NCBI RefSeq assembly: GCF_003012735.1
Contig: NZ_PXYI01000009.1
Span: 174,513 to 238,512, forward strand
From: Allosphingosinicella deserti
GTDB taxonomy: Bacteria; Pseudomonadota; Alphaproteobacteria; Sphingomonadales; Sphingomonadaceae
Direction of reading: 5' to 3'
Length of the DNA stretch: 64,000 nt
A program made the translations under genes and the position numbers. This document shows, piece by piece, positions 26,925 through 36,597 of this stretch (positions are counted from its first letter, which is position 1; every line of letters starts with the position of its first letter). The notes under the pieces are model-generated. The model had not been told where the DNA came from. It ran no database searches and was given only the letters and a program-made list of their open reading frames with translations.

Positions 26925-27131
26925 TCAGACGTGCTGGAGGCCGGTCGCGATCGTTCGACCGCGCGCATCGGCGTCCAGAGCGTAACTGATTCGCTGACTC
27001 TTGTTCAGGCCGGGCAGCCCTGCGGCTTCCACGGCTTTGACGTGAACGAATGCATCGGGTCCGCCGGCATCATTGGAAATGAAGCCGAAGCCACGATCGT
27101 AATTGAAGAATTTGACGGTGCCGATGGCCAT
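26925..27131 (-). CDS. Cold-shock domain protein (CspA family)
   Basis: A 68-residue nucleic-acid-binding beta-barrel. RNP1 is NYDRGFGFIS and RNP2 is DAFVHVKAVEAAG; these bind single-stranded RNA or DNA and melt RNA structure. The RNP1 Lys usually seen is replaced (FNYDRGFGF), and the tail ends TIATGLQHV. ATG 27131 gives the family length; a longer frame to 27251 has no domain similarity. A leader of about 120 bases may carry the regulatory structure usual for csp genes. Confidence 0.9.
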   Translation of the reverse strand: MAIGTVKFFNYDRGFGFISNDAGGPDAFVHVKAVEAAGLPGLNKSQRISYALDADARGRTIATGLQHV

Positions 27132-27373
27132 ATCCGTCCCCTTTTCGCAGAGAATGTCCGCGCGCCATCCGCGCAGCGGAGCCAGAAGCGTGAAAGGAAA
27201 GCGGGGCTCCTCACTCGAGCCGACAAATTCCGTCGCAGGCGACGTTAGCACCGCCTATGTAGGCAAACAGCGTTGAAAACGCAATGCTCCTAAGGGGAAG
27301 TCCTGTGTCGGGCGGTCGCCAGAACGCTCCTGCTGCGTAAGCTGCATTCTACTTTTGGCGGAAGGAAACGCGG

Positions 27374-27850
27374 ATGAAAGGCCTGGCCGGCATCGCGATC
27401 ATCGTGGCAATCTGGAGCTCCATTCCGGGTCCTGCCACATCCGCCCCGGCACAAGATGATGCGGCAAAATGGCGCGCCGACCTCGTCGCTTTTGCTGATC
27501 GCTTCGACCGCGCACAACTTGCCAAGGACCGCGCCGCCTTGGAAGACATGATCGCCGACGATCTGATCTTCATCGATCGCAGCGGCGCGCGGAGCGGCAA
27601 GGAGGCTTTCATTGAGGGCTGGACGCGGCCGCGCGTCCATTATGATCCGGTCGTTCTCATCGACAGGATCGTCGTGCCGCTCGGTGCGGATTCGGGGATC
27701 GTCACCGCCGAGACCACGCTCGGCGGCATCTCCGACGGAGTCCGCTTCACGAGCCGTTTCCGCTTTGCCGACACGTTCAAGAGGATCAGGGGCCGCTGGC
27801 AGGCTGTCCACATCCAGGTGACCGGGCTGCCCGCCCCTCCGGCGCCCTGA
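27374..27850 (+). CDS. Exported NTF2-like (DUF4440/SnoaL-type) protein
   Basis: A 158-residue protein with an N-terminal signal peptide (MKGLAGIAIIVAIWSSIPG, cleavage near ATSAPA) followed by an NTF2-like domain. Conserved-type elements are LEDMIADDLIFIDRSGARSGKEAFIEG and the terminal GRWQAVHIQVT. These cone-shaped domains bind small ligands or act as isomerases; no catalytic residues can be named. It is tail to tail with the TonB-like gene. Confidence 0.75.
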   Translation: MKGLAGIAIIVAIWSSIPGPATSAPAQDDAAKWRADLVAFADRFDRAQLAKDRAALEDMIADDLIFIDRSGARSGKEAFIEGWTRPRVHYDPVVLIDRIVVPLGADSGIVTAETTLGGISDGVRFTSRFRFADTFKRIRGRWQAVHIQVTGLPAPPAP

Positions 27851-27895
27851 GCGCCGCGGCGGCGATCGTCAGGCCCAACGCCGAGCACGTGGCCA

Positions 27896-28648
27896 TCATT
27901 CGGGGACGCCTTGCGTGTAATCGATGCGGATTCGAACCCAAGCACCAACCAGCGGTCGGCCGCCGACGCGGGGCGGCATCACGCGAAACTGCCACGCCGC
28001 CTGACGGACGGCACCGGCCAGGCCAGATCCGGCGGGCGATTGTTCGAGCTCCTCGCAATCGTCCACACGGTAATTCTCGATCGTGCGGCAAGCGATCATC
28101 CCCCAGCCCGTCGCCGCCCGCAGCCCCCTGGGAAGGTAGGCAGAAAGCTCCGCACGGGTGGGCTTCCTCTGCCACTGGGCCGGAAACAGCCGCTCGCGCC
28201 CGGGTATCTTGCCGCCTTCCAGCTCGGACGGCGCGCCGCTCGCTCCGGCGGCAAGGTCGGTGCCCGCCGAGGGTGTTCCACGCGGAAGCTGGGAAAGATC
28301 GAACTTCTCCATTCCCTCCATCAGCTTGAACGAATAGCCCTTGGGCACCGGCGGCGGGCTGGACGGTGCGGGTGCCGGCGCTCGCGGCGGCACCGGCGCG
28401 GGCGGCTGCTGCGCTCCGGCCGCAGGTTCCGGTGTGGGCTTTTCCCGTGGCTGAGGATTGGGGGACGGAGTCGGTTCGTTGGGCAGCAGCCGCACTTCGA
28501 TCGCGCCGCGCTTTGGGTCCAGGATCCGCATCGGCGACGGCGCCAGCTTCCATAGCAGCAGCAAAAGCAGAACGTGCAGGATGACGACCAGCAGCATGGA
28601 TGCCGCTCGCCTGCGATGGGCACTGGGATCGAGGGACGCGTAAGGCAT
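27896..28648 (-). CDS. TonB-like membrane-anchored protein
   Basis: A 250-residue protein with a TonB layout: short cytoplasmic N-terminus, one membrane helix (residues 18-37, LLVVILHVLLLLLLWKL), a Pro/Ala-rich periplasmic linker (PTPSPNPQPREKPTPEP and PAPVPPRAPAPAPSSPPP), and a C-terminal domain containing two Cys (IACRTIENYRVDDCEEL) and WVRIRIDYTQG. It may be a paralogue linking ExbBD energy to an envelope protein, but no exbB or exbD is nearby. Confidence 0.65.
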   Translation of the reverse strand: MPYASLDPSAHRRRAASMLLVVILHVLLLLLLWKLAPSPMRILDPKRGAIEVRLLPNEPTPSPNPQPREKPTPEPAAGAQQPPAPVPPRAPAPAPSSPPPVPKGYSFKLMEGMEKFDLSQLPRGTPSAGTDLAAGASGAPSELEGGKIPGRERLFPAQWQRKPTRAELSAYLPRGLRAATGWGMIACRTIENYRVDDCEELEQSPAGSGLAGAVRQAAWQFRVMPPRVGGRPLVGAWVRIRIDYTQGVPE

Positions 28649-28807
28649 TCAGGTCACGCCTATTGCGTCAGCCAGGGATCAGCAATCGGCACCCTTCCCT
28701 AGTCCGCGTCGGATGTGCGCGCGCGCCACCGGCGCGATCGGACAAATCTGCCTAGCATGCACTGCACAGAGGATGAACGAGAGCGGTCGCTGCCGCCCGG
28801 GTGCCGG

Positions 28808-29731
28808 TCAATGCCGGATCTTGTGGACGACCCAGGCAATCAGGGCGCCGAGCACCAGGCCGAACAGGCCGGAGGCGGCGGCGGTGACCAGCCACCCTGC
28901 AATCGGGCCGAGCCCGCCGGTGGCATGCTGGACCGCTTCGGCGGCATGGTGGACAATCTCGGCCGGCGCATGCAGGCCAAGCACCTCCAGGCCATGGATC
29001 AGGATACCGCCGCCGACCCAAATCATCGCTGCGGTGCCGATCACCGAAAGCGCCTGCATCAGCACCGGCATGCCTTTGACAAGCCCGCGGCCGATCGCTC
29101 GCACGGACGCCGCGCGACGCTCGGCGAGATGAAGCCCGATATCGTCCATCTTCACGATGAGACCGACGACTCCATAAACGCCGATGGTGATGCCGATTCC
29201 GACGACCGCCAGCACGATTGCCTGATTGACGATCGGTGACGCGGAGACGTCGGCCAATGCGATCGCCATGATCTCGGCGGAGAGAATGAGGTCGGTCCGG
29301 ATCGCGCCGCCGACCTTCTCCTGTTCGAGCGCGGCGGCATCTGTCGGCGCCTCTTTCACCTCGTCATGCGCCGCACCACTGAAAACCTCGATTACCTTCT
29401 CCGCACCTTCGAAGCAGAGATAGGCGCCGCCAAGCATCAGCAGCGGCGTGATCGCCCATGGCGCGAAGGCGCTGAGCAGAAGTGCGGCCGGCAGTAGGAT
29501 CAGCAACTTGTTGCGGAGCGAGCCGAATGCGATCTTCGCGATGATCGGCAGCTCGCGATCGGGCGACAGCCCAACGACGTAGCGCGGCGTTACCGCGGTA
29601 TCATCGACGACCACGCCGATCGCCTTGCTGCCCGCCTTTCCGGCGGCCGCACCGACATCGTCGAGCGAAGCCGCGGCAAGCTTGGTGATTCCTGCGACGT
29701 CGTCAAGCAACGCGACCAGACCGGAGGGCAT
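28808..29731 (-). CDS. DUF808 (YedI-type) inner-membrane protein
   Basis: A 307-residue membrane protein of the DUF808 family: LVALLDDVAGITKLAAASLDDVGAAAGKAGSKAIGVVVDDTAVTPRYV at the N-terminus, multiple hydrophobic helices, and GGAYLCFEGAEKVIEV. Function is not established; E. coli YedI is also uncharacterised. ATG 29731 is used because the frame upstream (to 29809) looks unrelated to the family. Confidence 0.85.
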   Translation of the reverse strand: MPSGLVALLDDVAGITKLAAASLDDVGAAAGKAGSKAIGVVVDDTAVTPRYVVGLSPDRELPIIAKIAFGSLRNKLLILLPAALLLSAFAPWAITPLLMLGGAYLCFEGAEKVIEVFSGAAHDEVKEAPTDAAALEQEKVGGAIRTDLILSAEIMAIALADVSASPIVNQAIVLAVVGIGITIGVYGVVGLIVKMDDIGLHLAERRAASVRAIGRGLVKGMPVLMQALSVIGTAAMIWVGGGILIHGLEVLGLHAPAEIVHHAAEAVQHATGGLGPIAGWLVTAAASGLFGLVLGALIAWVVHKIRH

Positions 29732-29949
29732 GAACGAATCATCCTGTGCCGAGCGGCCGGGCTGGCCGATTCGTACCCGGCTAATCCCCGGATGCGGCCG
29801 CGACTTCAAGTAGGCGCTGACGGCAACGCACGTGCGGCTCCCCGCCCGAGGATCGCGAGGAACCTATCACCCGCGGGCGGCAGATGTCGGTCGAGGACGC
29901 GGGCGCCTTGTTTGCAACGTTGCCGAAGCCGTGCCGCCCAGGGCTTGGA
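29732..29949. other. Intergenic region upstream of the DUF808 gene
   Basis: About 220 bases with no convincing gene on either strand and no clear structured element. It presumably contains the DUF808 promoter and the 3' end of the small-ORF unit that follows. Confidence 0.4.
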
Positions 29950-30057
29950 TCAGCCACCGAATGCCAGGAAGCTGCCGCTCAACAGGCTGATCGTGCAGCC
30001 GAGACCCATGATCGCCACGACGGTCAGGCGAAATCGTCCGGTCGGATCGACGGCCAT
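29950..30057 (-). CDS. 35-residue single-pass membrane peptide
   Basis: Starts MAVDPTGRFRLTVVAIMGLG with a basic N-terminus, then one hydrophobic helix (VVAIMGLGCTISLLSGSFLAF). GGAG sits eight bases before the ATG. It starts five bases after the stop of the 46-residue frame at 30062-30202, as in an operon. The family is not recognised; its size and form match small membrane regulators. Confidence 0.5.
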   Translation of the reverse strand: MAVDPTGRFRLTVVAIMGLGCTISLLSGSFLAFGG

Positions 30058-30061
30058 GTCT

Positions 30062-30202
30062 TCACTCCGCATCAGCCTCGGCAACGGCGCTCCGGCTCTC
30101 GAGAGGCAATAGTGCGCGCAGTTGGTTAACGGGGGATTGCAGACGGCTTCCGTAATAATCATAGCGACGAAGCGGCGCCGAGCTTCCGTCGGAGCTGCCC
30201 AT
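30062..30202 (-). CDS. Possible 46-residue hypothetical protein
   Basis: An open frame starting MGSSDGSSAPLRRYDYYGSR and ending in an acidic tail. The ribosome site is weak (GGCGGTGG). It is placed immediately before the small membrane peptide, and the spacing suggests coupling. Support is modest and the frame may be chance. Confidence 0.33.
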   Translation of the reverse strand: MGSSDGSSAPLRRYDYYGSRLQSPVNQLRALLPLESRSAVAEADAE

Positions 30203-30411
30203 TCCACCGCCTCGGTAGCGGCCCGTCGACTCCCGACATTGCTCACGCCATGGGGCTCGCGCCGCGACACCGTTCGAATATGGCACAGCCCGCCCGCGCT
30301 CAGGCGACCCGCTTGTGCCAACAACCATTATCGTCTGTAGCCACGACGTTCCCCTCTGCGGCTTAGACGCACCTTGCAGAGTGGAGGGCAATGTGTTGAG
30401 GCAGTGTAGTT
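30203..30411. other. Intergenic stretch between minus-strand small ORFs and the short plus-strand frame
   Basis: About 210 bases. No domain, tRNA or strong hairpin could be recognised. Several overlapping frames are open in this GC-rich DNA, but none has a ribosome site or a plausible product. Confidence 0.4.
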
Positions 30412-30531
30412 TTGATTGACTGGACCGACTTTTACTCTCCTGTCGACCATCGCATCGCAAAGGGCGTCGGCGCCGGATGCATGCTCGTTCTGCTTGTGAT
30501 CACAGGAGCCATTTTCCTGATTGTGATCTGA
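30412..30531 (+). CDS. Possible 39-residue tail-anchored membrane peptide
   Basis: TTG-initiated frame: a hydrophilic, aromatic start (IDWTDFYSPVDHRIAKG) followed by a C-terminal hydrophobic helix (MLVLLVITGAIFLIVI) right up to the stop. The amphiphilic design looks non-random, but the start codon is weak and the only ribosome site (GAGG) lies about ten bases away. An ATG start at 30481 would leave just the helix. Confidence 0.38.
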   Translation: MIDWTDFYSPVDHRIAKGVGAGCMLVLLVITGAIFLIVI

Positions 30532-30596
30532 GACATTTCCGTTTCGAGGAGAGAAGCCGCCGTCCCTCCCCCCTCGATCGCCAGAAGCGCAGACGT

Positions 30597-30635
30597 GAAG
30601 AAGGGCGGCAAGGCATCCGCCCTGCCGCCCTCTTC
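30597..30635 (-). terminator. Terminator candidate downstream of recA
   Basis: GGGCGGCA (30603-30610) pairs with TGCCGCCC (30623-30630), with extra GAA/TTC pairing outside. On the minus strand the stem is followed by TTCTTC. It lies about 90 bases after the recA stop. Confidence 0.5.
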
Positions 30636-30718
30636 GTCTCCAGCACGCTAGAGACGCTCCGATAAACGCGTCGACCGAGACAAGGCGTCAGAATGACACT
30701 GTCCCAGCAGATCGCGGA

Positions 30719-31783
30719 TCAGACGTCATCCTCTTCGCTTGGTCCCACCATCAGCGCATCGGCGACTTCCTCGGTCTTGCCGCGGATCGCGCGCTCGAGG
30801 CGCTCGGCCATCTCCGGATTTTCACGAAGATAATTCTTGGCGTTCTCGCGGCCCTGGCCGATGCGGACCGAGTCGTAGCTGAACCAGGCGCCGGATTTCT
30901 CGACGATGCCGGCCTTGACCCCGAGATCGAGAATTTCGCCGATCTTTGAGATGCCCTCGCCGTACATGATGTCGAATTCGACCTGCTTGAACGGCGGCGC
31001 GACCTTGTTCTTGACGACCTTCACGCGGGTGGTGTTGCCGACGATGTCGTCGCGATCCTTGATCTGGCCCGTGCGACGGATGTCGAGGCGGACGGACGCA
31101 TAGAATTTGAGCGCGTTGCCGCCTGTCGTCGTCTCCGGATTGCCGTACATCACGCCGATCTTCATGCGCAGCTGGTTGATGAAGATGACGATGCACTTCG
31201 ACTTGGAGATCGAGCCGGTGAGCTTGCGGAGCGACTGACTCATCAGACGCGCCTGAAGGCCGACGTGGCTGTCGCCCATCTCGCCTTCAATTTCGGCACG
31301 CGGCACCAGAGCGGCGACCGAGTCGACCACCAGCACATCGATCGCATTGGAGCGAACCAGAGTGTCGGTGATCTCGAGCGCCTGTTCGCCCGTATCCGGC
31401 TGCGAGACGATCAGATTGTCGACGTCCACGCCCAGTTTCTTGGCATAGACGGGATCGAGCGCATGCTCGGCGTCGACGAAGGCGGCGGTGCCGCCGTTGC
31501 GCTGCGCCTCGGCGATGACGTGGAGAGCAAGCGTGGTCTTGCCCGAGCTTTCCGGCCCATAAACCTCGATGACGCGGCCGCGCGGCAGACCGCCAATGCC
31601 TAACGCAATGTCGAGGCCGAGCGACCCGGTCGAGATCGCCTCGATCGCAATCGCCTCGCGCGAGCCGAGCCGCATCGCGCTGCCCTTGCCGAAGGCGCGG
31701 TCGATCTGCGCCAGGGCGGCGTCGAGGGCTTTTTGCTTGTCCATATTGTCAGATGTTCCAACGACCTTGAGAGATGCCACCAT
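30719..31783 (-). CDS. recA: Recombinase RecA
   Basis: The homologous-recombination and SOS coprotease filament protein, 354 residues. Walker A is GPESSGKTT (76-84), Walker B lies in [21 protein letters not shown], the L2 loop region is [19 protein letters not shown], and the C-terminus is acidic (GPSEEDDV). The preferred start ATG 31783 has AGGAG eleven bases upstream; a longer in-frame ATG at 31843 adds unconserved residues and lies next to the LexA box. A GTTC-N7-GTTC box upstream indicates SOS control. Confidence 0.98.
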   Translation of the reverse strand: MVASLKVVGTSDNMDKQKALDAALAQIDRAFGKGSAMRLGSREAIAIEAISTGSLGLDIALGIGGLPRGRVIEVYGPESSGKTTLALHVIAEAQRNGGTAAFVDAEHALDPVYAKKLGVDVDNLIVSQPDTGEQALEITDTLVRSNAIDVLVVDSVAALVPRAEIEGEMGDSHVGLQARLMSQSLRKLTGSISKSKCIVIFINQLRMKIGVMYGNPETTTGGNALKFYASVRLDIRRTGQIKDRDDIVGNTTRVKVVKNKVAPPFKQVEFDIMYGEGISKIGEILDLGVKAGIVEKSGAWFSYDSVRIGQGRENAKNYLRENPEMAERLERAIRGKTEEVADALMVGPSEEDDV

Positions 31784-31856
31784 GGCCCGACCACTCCTAT
31801 GCGAGCCGCGCCGCCCATTCAACGCGTGAGTGCTCTGTACCATCGATGTTCCACAG

Positions 31857-31871
31857 GAACAAGAGGGGAAC
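31857..31871 (-). promoter_or_regulatory. LexA (SOS) box upstream of recA
   Basis: On the minus strand GTTC-N7-GTTC (plus: GAAC AAGAGGG GAAC) exactly matches the alphaproteobacterial LexA recognition sequence. It is 74 bp upstream of the recA start used here and 3 bp from the end of the alpha/beta hydrolase gene. Confidence 0.8.
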
Positions 31872-31874
31872 GCT

Positions 31875-32678
31875 CTATCCTCTTTCGAGCGCCGTCAGTG
31901 CTGCAGCCATCGCAGCCTGGAAGTCGGAGCGGTGATAGATGTCGTTATGTCCCGCCCCGGCGATCGTCCGGTCGAAAACGAGGTTGGGCACCGCCGTGCG
32001 CAGAACATCGGTGCGCTCCCGCCGCACGAGCGTGTCGTCCTCGCCGGCAAGGATCGCCACCGGCAAGCCCCGCCCGCGCAGCCATTGGGCCGAGGGCGTC
32101 GGATGGCGGAACAGCAGGCGGACAGGGACCCACGGATAGTGACCCGCAGCCACCGCCTCCAGCGAGTCGAACGGTGTCACCAGGATCAGCCCGGCAAGCT
32201 CGCGTCGGCTGCCAAGATAGGCCGCGACTCCGGTGCCGATGCTGAAACCGACTGCGACGATCCGGCGGCCCGGGAAACGCCGCGCGACGGAATCATGAAC
32301 GAGCAACGAATCTTCGGTGAGCGCGGCCGCCCCCGCGCGGCCGGTGCTCGGGGCGTAGCCGCGATAGTGAAAGACGACCACGTGGTGATCCGGGTAAAGA
32401 TCGTGGAGATACTCCGCCGCCGTTGCGGCGTTCCAGCCATTGCCTCCGAAGCCGATCAGCACCGGCGCGTCCGGCGCGACCGATCCGCCCGTGGGCGGGA
32501 TATGGTAGCCGTGCAGAGTCTCGCCGCCCGGCGTCTGCAGCGATAGCGCGGCGGCGCCCGTCGGCGCCGTGGCGGCGCCGATCATCTTCGTCGGAAACAG
32601 CAGGCGATCCTGAAAGGCAAAAAGAAAAGCGAGGATGATGGCGTATAAGAAGACAGGGATGAGGAGCAGTTTCCACAT
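31875..32678 (-). CDS. Membrane-anchored alpha/beta hydrolase (Bem46/ABHD13-like)
   Basis: A 267-residue hydrolase with an N-terminal membrane anchor ([21 protein letters not shown]). The nucleophile Ser lies in [11 protein letters not shown], the acid in LAGEDDTLV and the His in GAGHNDIYH. The LLFPT motif after the anchor is typical of the Bem46/ABHD13 group. It faces the periplasm or the membrane surface; the substrate is probably an ester or lipid but unknown. It is the gene immediately upstream of recA on the same strand. Confidence 0.85.
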   Translation of the reverse strand: MWKLLLIPVFLYAIILAFLFAFQDRLLFPTKMIGAATAPTGAAALSLQTPGGETLHGYHIPPTGGSVAPDAPVLIGFGGNGWNAATAAEYLHDLYPDHHVVVFHYRGYAPSTGRAGAAALTEDSLLVHDSVARRFPGRRIVAVGFSIGTGVAAYLGSRRELAGLILVTPFDSLEAVAAGHYPWVPVRLLFRHPTPSAQWLRGRGLPVAILAGEDDTLVRRERTDVLRTAVPNLVFDRTIAGAGHNDIYHRSDFQAAMAAALTALERG

Positions 32679-32734
32679 CAACGCGCGCGTCCCCTGCTCT
32701 GAAGATCTCCCCTACACTCGCAGGGAGTGGCGGG

Positions 32735-33091
32735 TCACCCCGCGAACGCCTCGTCGAGGGCGGGCTCGATCGCGTCGATCGTAAACGGCTTCGACAATAC
32801 CGGTGCCTGCGCATGGGCAGCCGGGGGCGGCTCGATATGGCCGCCGGTCGCGAGGATGTAGGGAATGCCCATCTCGCGCAGTCGGTCGGCAACCGGCCAG
32901 ATGCGCTCGCCCTTCAGGTTCACGTCGAGAATGGCGACATCGAAGCCGCCTTCTCCCACGCGGGCCATGGCCTCCGGCACGCTTTCGCAGGTGCCGGCGA
33001 TCTGGTGGCCCATGGAATCGAGGAAATCCTCGAGCATCATGGCGATAAGCGATTCATCTTCGACGATGAGTACGGAACGGGCGATAGTCAC
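32735..33091 (-). CDS. Single-domain response regulator
   Basis: A 118-residue receiver domain with acidic pocket VEDE at the start, phospho-acceptor Asp in VAILDVNLKGE, Thr in ILATGG and Lys in VLSKPF. No output domain is present. GTG 33091 is favoured; a TTG at 33130 would add residues without similarity. It lies 39 bp downstream of cckA and is probably co-transcribed with it. It resembles stand-alone receivers that act as phosphate sinks or relay proteins rather than CpdR itself. Confidence 0.85.
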   Translation of the reverse strand: MTIARSVLIVEDESLIAMMLEDFLDSMGHQIAGTCESVPEAMARVGEGGFDVAILDVNLKGERIWPVADRLREMGIPYILATGGHIEPPPAAHAQAPVLSKPFTIDAIEPALDEAFAG

Positions 33092-33130
33092 GGAAGCTCG
33101 CTTAAAGGCTCCGGAACCGTTGCGAAACAA

Positions 33131-35476
33131 TTATTTCGCGGCAAGCGCATCGCGCGCGGACTCGGCGAGCTTCTGCACCGAAAAGGGCTTGGCGAGGAAC
33201 GAGACCCGCTCGAGGTCGATCGACTGGCGCAGTTGCTCCTCCGCGTAACCGGAGATGAACAGGATCGGGAGATCCGGATTCATCTGTCGCGCGATCCGGG
33301 CGGTGGTCGGACCGTCCATGGTCGGCATGACGACGTCGGAAATCATCAGATCGATCTTCGGCTCGCGTTCCAGAATCTCGATCGCAGCCTCGCCGTTCTC
33401 GGCCAGCAGGACGGTGTAGCCGTGGCGGGTCAGCGCGCGCTCAGCGACGGCACGGACGGTCGCCTCGTCCTCGACCAGCAGAATGGTGCCGCTGCCCCAC
33501 AATTCGCCGGTCGTCTCCTTGACCTTGCGCGTCGAGGCCGGCGTTTCGCTGCGATTGACCGGCAGGTAGATGACGAAGCTGGTGCCCTGCCCCGGCTGCG
33601 ACTCGGCGAAGATGAAGCCGCCGGATTGCTTGACGATGCCGTAGACGGTGGAGAGACCGAGACCCGTGCCCTTGCCGACTTCCTTGGTGGTGAAGAATGG
33701 CTCGAATATCTTGGGCAGCACGTTCGCCGGAATACCGCTGCCGGTATCGGTGACCCGCAAGGCGGTATATTCGGCGATCGGCAAAATCTCGCTGCCCATC
33801 CGTCGGACGTCGTCGGCGGAAACCGAATAGGTCTGGATGGTGAGCGCGCCGCCCTCCGGCATGGCATCGCGGGCGTTGACCGCAAGATTGACGATCACCT
33901 GTTCAAGTTGGCCGGGATCAGCGCGAACCGCGCCCAGCGCACGGCCGTGCTTGACCTGCAGGCTCACCTTCTCGCCGAGCAGCCGCTTCAGCAGGTTCGA
34001 CACCTCGGCGATGACATCGGGAAGCTGCAGCACCTGCGGCCGGAGCGTCTGCTGGCGCGAGAATGCGAGCAGTTGCCGGGTCAGGCCGGCCGCGCGGTTG
34101 GAATTGGATCGGATCTGCTGGATGTCGTCATAATCGCTGTCGCCCGGTGTGTGGCGCATCAGCATCAGGTCGCAATGCCCGATGATCGCGGTCAGAATGT
34201 TGTTGAAGTCGTGCGCGACTCCGCCTGCGAGCTGGCCCACCGCCTGCATCTTGGTAGCCTGCGCAACCTGGCGCTTCAGCCGGTCTTCCTCGGTATTGTC
34301 CTTGAGCGACAGCAGAACGGCGGCGTCGCCGAGGCCGCGCGCGCCTGCAACCGTCATCGCCACCGGCTCTTCGGGCTTCGAGCGCAGCCGCACCGCAATG
34401 TCGCCCGACATCGAAGGTCCGCGCGCGAAACGCCGCACCGAGTCCGACACTGCGGCCTTGTCCTCGTCGACGACGAGGTCGCCAGGCCAGGTCGGCTCGA
34501 CGTCGCGGTCGAGCCCTGCGCCGCGCCGAAAGGCGGAGTTCAGATAGATGAAGCGGCCGTCGCGATCGGCAAGCGCAAGGCCGAGCGGCAGGATCTCGAG
34601 CAAGGCATTGATGTTGGCGCCGCCCTCGCGGCCGAACTCGCCGGCGTCTTCGAGCAGCAGGAAAAGGCTGGGGCCCGTCTCGGCGGAATCGGTCAGGGGC
34701 ACCTGGACGATGCGCAGCGGCGTGCCGTTCTTGCCGTCGCGAGCGAACAGCAACGCGCCTTCGGGACTGACGGTGAGCAGATCGACAAGCGGGGTGCCGA
34801 GCCCGGCATGACCGTCGGCCGTGGCGCGCAGCAGGAATGCACGGCTCGCAGCGAGCAGATTACCGTCCGGATCGGCGACCAGGCTCATCACGCCGGCGAG
34901 GCCGAGCCGGTCGCCCGTCTCGCCACTGACGAGCCTTTCCGCCTCGGCCGCGAGGTCGTTCGCCACCGGCCGGTCGAGCGTCCACACGACATGTCCGTCG
35001 TCGAGACCGGCAACCCGAAGCGACGCCGACAGCTGGATCTCGCCGGCCTGCAGGCCAGTCTCGCCGGCGCGGCCATCTCGGCGTGCGGCGACCAGAAGGG
35101 CGCCCATGTCGGTGCCGAGCGGCAGATCGAGCGGGCCCCGCGCTCCGAACCATTCCTGCCAGACCTCATTGGCTGCAAGGATCTGCCCATGGGCATCGGT
35201 AACGGCCGCGGCGGCTTCCGAACAATCAAGGGCGGCGCGCAGCAACGATAGATCAGTGGTCGGCGCGACATCGCTCGCCGCCGACGCATTTCGGCGGCGG
35301 CCACCGCCAAGCAGCAACAACGGCGCGGCGAGCGCGAGCACACCGGCAAAGAAGATCGCGGCGAACACCGGATCGCCGATCGCCCATAGCAGAACGGCGG
35401 CGGACGCGGCTGCGCCAAGCAGGATCAGGAGCGTCGAAAGAAGGGCGCCGGAGCGGGCTGGACGGGATGAAGCCAT
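33131..35476 (-). CDS. cckA: Hybrid histidine kinase CckA
   Basis: A 781-residue cell-cycle kinase. It has two N-terminal membrane helices, PAS-like regions (about 75-200 and 285-390), the HisKA box with H422 in [14 protein letters not shown], an HATPase domain ([35 protein letters not shown]) and a C-terminal receiver ([25 protein letters not shown]). In alphaproteobacteria CckA phosphorylates ChpT, then CtrA and CpdR. Location beside smpB, dapA and DUF2062 is usual in sphingomonads. A CtrA-like box occurs elsewhere in this window (59844). Confidence 0.93.
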   Translation of the reverse strand: MASSRPARSGALLSTLLILLGAAASAAVLLWAIGDPVFAAIFFAGVLALAAPLLLLGGGRRRNASAASDVAPTTDLSLLRAALDCSEAAAAVTDAHGQILAANEVWQEWFGARGPLDLPLGTDMGALLVAARRDGRAGETGLQAGEIQLSASLRVAGLDDGHVVWTLDRPVANDLAAEAERLVSGETGDRLGLAGVMSLVADPDGNLLAASRAFLLRATADGHAGLGTPLVDLLTVSPEGALLFARDGKNGTPLRIVQVPLTDSAETGPSLFLLLEDAGEFGREGGANINALLEILPLGLALADRDGRFIYLNSAFRRGAGLDRDVEPTWPGDLVVDEDKAAVSDSVRRFARGPSMSGDIAVRLRSKPEEPVAMTVAGARGLGDAAVLLSLKDNTEEDRLKRQVAQATKMQAVGQLAGGVAHDFNNILTAIIGHCDLMLMRHTPGDSDYDDIQQIRSNSNRAAGLTRQLLAFSRQQTLRPQVLQLPDVIAEVSNLLKRLLGEKVSLQVKHGRALGAVRADPGQLEQVIVNLAVNARDAMPEGGALTIQTYSVSADDVRRMGSEILPIAEYTALRVTDTGSGIPANVLPKIFEPFFTTKEVGKGTGLGLSTVYGIVKQSGGFIFAESQPGQGTSFVIYLPVNRSETPASTRKVKETTGELWGSGTILLVEDEATVRAVAERALTRHGYTVLLAENGEAAIEILEREPKIDLMISDVVMPTMDGPTTARIARQMNPDLPILFISGYAEEQLRQSIDLERVSFLAKPFSVQKLAESARDALAAK

Positions 35477-35506
35477 GATGTCGGGATAGCAGCGGCGAGG
35501 CTGCGA

Positions 35507-36070
35507 TCAAATCTCCGGCATGAAGCGGCGGGCGCGGCGCTGCCATTTGCGCACCTGCCACCAGCGCCAGATGCCGATCGAAAGAAGGTAGCCGATCAGA
35601 GCGCTCGCCGTCGCGATGATGAACAGGCCGGTGATCAACGACGGCGCCGCGTCGGAAAGTAGCCAGCGCACCCAGGCGCCGACGCCGGCACGGCTCTCGT
35701 ACAAGGCCCAGAAGGTGCCGGTGTCGGCATGGAAGCCGAGCGCGTTGCCGACGAAGATCGCCGCGATCAGGAAAAAAGGAGTCGTCAACGGGTTGGACAA
35801 GAAGGTCATCAGCGCCGCGAGCGGGATATTTCCGCGCACCGGCACGCACATCAGGGCGGCGCCGACGATCTGCAGACCGGGAATCATGAGGAAGATGCCA
35901 ACGAGCAGACCGACCGCGACACCACGCGGGACCGAGCGCCGGGTGAAGCGCCAGAATTCGCTGTGCAGCACTCGCTGCCCAAACGGCTTGATCCAGCGGC
36001 TCTCGGCGAGATCCTCGCGCCGTGGCATGTTCTCCGAGACCCAGCGGGCGAAGCGCGACGGCTCAGCCAT
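35507..36070 (-). CDS. DUF2062 membrane protein
   Basis: A 187-residue protein with the DUF2062 pattern: [55 protein letters not shown], followed by three or four hydrophobic helices and a basic tail. Function is unknown; the family often sits near two-component genes and envelope genes. It starts inside the smpB 3' end (eight-base overlap), so it is co-translated with smpB and lies 30 bp before cckA. Confidence 0.87.
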   Translation of the reverse strand: MAEPSRFARWVSENMPRREDLAESRWIKPFGQRVLHSEFWRFTRRSVPRGVAVGLLVGIFLMIPGLQIVGAALMCVPVRGNIPLAALMTFLSNPLTTPFFLIAAIFVGNALGFHADTGTFWALYESRAGVGAWVRWLLSDAAPSLITGLFIIATASALIGYLLSIGIWRWWQVRKWQRRARRFMPEI

Positions 36071-36545
36071 GCTGTCGCATCAGCCTCCCCTGCTCCCGCT
36101 TCCAGTCCTTCTCCTTCTGATATTCGCGTTTGTCCGGCGCCTTGCGCCCCTTGGCCAGCGCAAGTTCTACCTTCGCGCGCCCGCGGCTGTTGAAGTAGAT
36201 CGACAACGGCACCAGCGTCATGCCGTCGCGCGCGACCGCACCGTGAAGCTTCGAGATTTCGCGCTCGTGCAGCAGAAGTTTCCGAGGCCGTTTGGGCTCG
36301 TGGTTGAAACGGTTGCCGTGGCTGAACTCGGGCACGTTGGCGTTGACCAGCCAGACCTGGCCGTCCTTCACCTCTGCATAGCTCTCCGCGATCGATCCTT
36401 CGCCGAACCGCAGCGATTTCACTTCTGTGCCGGTGAGCGCGATGCCGGCTTCATAGGTGGTGTCGATGGCATAATCGAAGCGTGCGCGCCGATTCTCGGC
36501 GACGACCTTCTTCTTGTCGAACGTTGCGGGACGGGGACGGACCAT
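36063..36545 (-). CDS. smpB: SsrA-binding protein SmpB
   Basis: The partner of tmRNA in rescuing stalled ribosomes, 160 residues. Landmarks: [32 protein letters not shown] (tmRNA-binding barrel), then ARKPHxx-type [15 protein letters not shown], and the basic C-terminal tail [22 protein letters not shown] (approximate) that enters the A site. The ATG at 36545 is used; a longer open frame has no similarity. The tmRNA gene is not in the window. It is co-translated with DUF2062. Confidence 0.97.
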   Translation of the reverse strand: MVRPRPATFDKKKVVAENRRARFDYAIDTTYEAGIALTGTEVKSLRFGEGSIAESYAEVKDGQVWLVNANVPEFSHGNRFNHEPKRPRKLLLHEREISKLHGAVARDGMTLVPLSIYFNSRGRAKVELALAKGRKAPDKREYQKEKDWKREQGRLMRQHG

Positions 36546-36597
36546 GGCTACCAGATAGGATCGAAAGTGGGCGCGCCCAAGCGGCAAGCATCGAAGA

